Source: an uncultured Oscillospiraceae bacterium | Lineage (GTDB): Bacteria > Bacillota > Clostridia > Oscillospirales > Ruminococcaceae | DNA length: 8,605 nt | Assembly: GCA_900552845.1 (NCBI GenBank) | Contig: USBC01000070.1 | Span: 1-8,605 of the forward strand | Direction: 5' to 3' | Shown here: positions 6,992-8,605 of the stretch, one piece after another | Numbering within the stretch: position 1 is the first letter of the stretch | How the letters are laid out: each line of letters starts with the position of its first letter | The notes under the pieces: model-generated | Seen by the model: only the letters and a program-made list of their open reading frames with translations | Databases searched by the model: none | Told to the model about the DNA's origin: nothing | Translations under genes and position numbers: made by a program

Positions 6992-8335
6992 TTATATCAC
7001 CCTTTTCCTCAGCCACTTCCCGCTCAGGTACCGCGGCAGGTAAAACGCAATGCGAATGAGCCAATCCGCCACAATGGCAACCCAGATTCCCATAATGCCC
7101 CAGCCGAGTGCGACAAACAGGTGACTGCACAGAATGCGCCCCAACCACATACCGGTCATTGCACCGATCAGACAGAACCGCACATCGCCCGCCGCCCGCA
7201 GGCAGGGGGTGATGGTAAAGGCAAGCGGATATAGTGTGACTGCAATGCAGAAGTAGAAGCGCAGGAGCCGCAGCGCCACCGCCGCAGTCTCCGGTGTCAG
7301 CTTGAACAGCGATAGAATGGGGTTTGCAAATAGCAGCGTCCCGCCTGCCGTAACAAAAAGGCAAAGGTATGCCAGACCCACCAGCCACCGAGTGTAGTAT
7401 TTGGCGTCCTCGGTTTTGCCTGCGCCCAAGCACTGACCCACGATGGGCACCGCCGCCAAGTGAATGGCAGAGGTGGGAATGAGAATGATGCTTTGCAGGG
7501 TGTTCATCACTGCATTGGAGGTAATGGCAACCGTTGGCAGCGTTGAAACAAGGCTTGCCACCAACAGCTTACCGATATTGAAGGCAGCGCTTTCCAATCC
7601 GCTGGGAATGCCGATATGCAGAATTCTGCCGAACATCTCCTTTTGGAACCGCAGATCACCAAGGGTGTGCACCCCTACCGCACAGTCGGGGCGCAGCAGT
7701 CGGCAGACCATAATGACCGCTCCCAGCACACGGGAGGCAAGGGTCGCCAGTCCCGCGCCTAGCACATCCAGTCCAAACCCGTAGATGAGCACGGCATTTC
7801 CAATGAGATTGAGGACATTGGCGGCAGTGGAAACGGTCATTGAGAGCTTGGAGTTACCCACCGCACGGAATACCGAAGCGCCTACATTGTAAAGTGCCAG
7901 AAAAGGATAGCTAATGATGGAAACGGTAAAATAGGTGCGCGCGTAGCCCATTACCTGCGGCTCAATCTGCCCGAATAATAAAAGCAGTAATTTATCACGG
8001 AACAGCATAAACAGAATCGATATCATCAGTGAAAAACCCACCAGCAGCAAGGCGAGCTGTCCAACGCTGCGCCGTGCGTTATCTTCCTCACCTCTGCCGA
8101 TGTACTGTGCCAGCACCACGCCGCCGCCGGTTGCCAGTGCCGGGAACAGCCATAGAAACACCGCGTTCACCGAATCAATGAGTGAAACGCCGGAAACGGC
8201 GGCTTCGCTGCAGGACGCCACCATGACGGTATCCGCCATACCTATGGTCATGGCAAGCGCCTGCTCTGCCATCAGCGGCAGCAGCAGTTGCCGCAGGCCT
8301 TTCCGGCTGAACATTCTTTCCAATTTATCTGTCAC
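6992..8335 (-). CDS. MATE-family multidrug/cation exporter
   Basis: 447 aa, the usual MATE length, with about 12 hydrophobic helices. These transporters use a Na+ or H+ gradient to export drugs or metabolites across the membrane. The two pseudo-symmetric halves show the paired family motifs: GGGVVLAQYIGRGEEDNARR near 70-89 and VPIVGQCLGAGKTEDA near 296-311. Residues 156-202 carry the typical FRAVGNSKLSM...NLIGNAVLIYGFGLDVLGAGLATLASRV region. GIPSGLESAAFNIGKLLVA (242-260) opens the second half. The start is GTG at 8335, chosen because a GAGG site sits 7 nt upstream; an internal ATG at residue 8 lacks this support. It is transcribed alone, converging on the adhesin gene, and is unlikely to be functionally linked to it. 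The exact substrate cannot be told from sequence. Confidence 0.93.
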   Translation of the reverse strand: MTDKLERMFSRKGLRQLLLPLMAEQALAMTIGMADTVMVASCSEAAVSGVSLIDSVNAVFLWLFPALATGGGVVLAQYIGRGEEDNARRSVGQLALLLVGFSLMISILFMLFRDKLLLLLFGQIEPQVMGYARTYFTVSIISYPFLALYNVGASVFRAVGNSKLSMTVSTAANVLNLIGNAVLIYGFGLDVLGAGLATLASRVLGAVIMVCRLLRPDCAVGVHTLGDLRFQKEMFGRILHIGIPSGLESAAFNIGKLLVASLVSTLPTVAITSNAVMNTLQSIILIPTSAIHLAAVPIVGQCLGAGKTEDAKYYTRWLVGLAYLCLFVTAGGTLLFANPILSLFKLTPETAAVALRLLRFYFCIAVTLYPLAFTITPCLRAAGDVRFCLIGAMTGMWLGRILCSHLFVALGWGIMGIWVAIVADWLIRIAFYLPRYLSGKWLRKRVI

Positions 8336-8342
8336 CTTTTTT

Positions 8343-8346
8343 CCTC
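8343..8346 (-). promoter_or_regulatory. Ribosome binding site of the MATE gene
   Basis: On the minus strand GAGG lies 7 nt before GTG (8335-8333), separated by an A-rich spacer. It decides for the GTG start over the downstream ATG. Confidence 0.75.
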
Positions 8347-8364
8347 AAAAAATCACGAGTCTTT

Positions 8365-8393
8365 ATTGTAGCACGCCTGCCCTGCAAATGCAA
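8365..8393 (-). promoter_or_regulatory. Sigma-A-type promoter of the MATE gene
   Basis: On the minus strand TTGCAT (8393-8388) is followed after exactly 17 nt by TACAAT (8370-8365), close to the TTGACA/TATAAT consensus. The -10 box ends 29 nt before the GTG start, leaving a short leader that contains the RBS. No operator-like inverted repeat is evident around it. Confidence 0.7.
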
Positions 8394-8605
8394 TTGAGAT
8401 CTTTGCGGGGGATAAGGGAGGGCTGCGCCCCATTTTTCACCCTTCCGAAACTCCTGCCGGATCCCAAACCCCGCCCGCAGGGCGCTCCGGCGCAGCCGGA
8501 GCCGGGGGGGGGGGGGCCCCGCCCCCCCCCCCCCCCCCGGGGCGCCCCGGGGGGGGCGGGCCCCTCAAAAGGAGGGAATAAAAAAAATATACGGGGGGGG
8601 GGACC
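8394..8605. other. Gene-free contig end with homopolymer runs
   Basis: No coding region is supportable. From 8504 the sequence becomes runs of 13 G (8504-8516), 17 C (8522-8538), 8 G (8549-8556) and 10 G (8593-8602), separated by short mixed or A-rich patches. The composition is unlike the rest of the window and resembles a low-quality read end or misassembly, so the last ~100 bases should not be trusted. Confidence 0.75.
8484..8502. repeat. GC-rich inverted repeat
   Basis: GCTCCGGC and GCCGGAGC flank a GCA loop, an exact 8-bp hairpin. It has no T-tract on either side, so it is not called a terminator. It borders the low-complexity tail and could be a chromosomal intergenic repeat. Confidence 0.4.

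Noticed and set aside
6729..7433. 234-codon minus-strand open frame overlapping the MATE gene and the adhesin 3' end
   Set aside because: It is out of frame with the clear MATE coding sequence, spans the terminator palindrome and both stop codons, and shows no family features.
6992..8335. Polysaccharide flippase (Wzx-like) linked to surface assembly
   Set aside because: Length and the paired MATE motifs fit the drug/cation exporter branch. The gene is convergent, with its own promoter and terminator, so there is no operon link to the surface proteins.

Overview
The window looks like part of a gut-type anaerobic Firmicute (Clostridia, possibly Oscillospiraceae-like). The reasons are purine-rich Shine-Dalgarno sites, secreted multidomain proteins built from cohesin, dockerin, BIG2, InlB-type B-repeats and LRRs, an NPxTG-type sorting signal and a MATE exporter. 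The taxonomic placement is inference. The last ~100 bases are runs of G and C that look like a low-quality contig end.

Layout: (1) bases 1-182 are the 3' end of a plus-strand gene, encoding only a C-terminal type I-like dockerin. (2) 213-1919 (+) encodes a 568-aa exported protein: signal peptide, one cohesin, one BIG2 domain, a long stalk with eight paired-cysteine knuckles, and a C-terminal NPTTG / membrane helix / KKR tail. It reads as a wall-anchored cohesin receptor. It starts 30 nt after the dockerin gene, probably in one operon. (3) 1920-2078 is an intergenic stretch with a nested, potentially structured RNA followed by a terminator-like hairpin. (4) 2079-6887 (+) encodes a 1602-aa secreted protein: six InlB-type B-repeats, four divergent cohesin-like modules, an EF-hand-like loop, ten 21-residue LRRs, a canonical-looking cohesin and a C-terminal dockerin. 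It has no wall anchor of its own. (5) 6935-6960 is a perfect palindrome acting as a terminator between convergent genes. (6) 6992-8335 (-) encodes a MATE-family exporter with its own promoter and RBS. (7) 8394-8605 holds no gene.

The most interesting reading is a small non-enzymatic cohesin/dockerin surface assembly. The sortase-anchored cohesin protein could display dockerin-tailed adhesins (the truncated upstream product and the 1602-aa protein). Because the 1602-aa protein carries both a dockerin and a cohesin very similar to that of the anchor, it could also chain head to tail. No glycoside hydrolase or carbohydrate-binding module is visible, so this would be an adhesion array and not a classical cellulosome. 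Binding specificity cannot be read from sequence alone.
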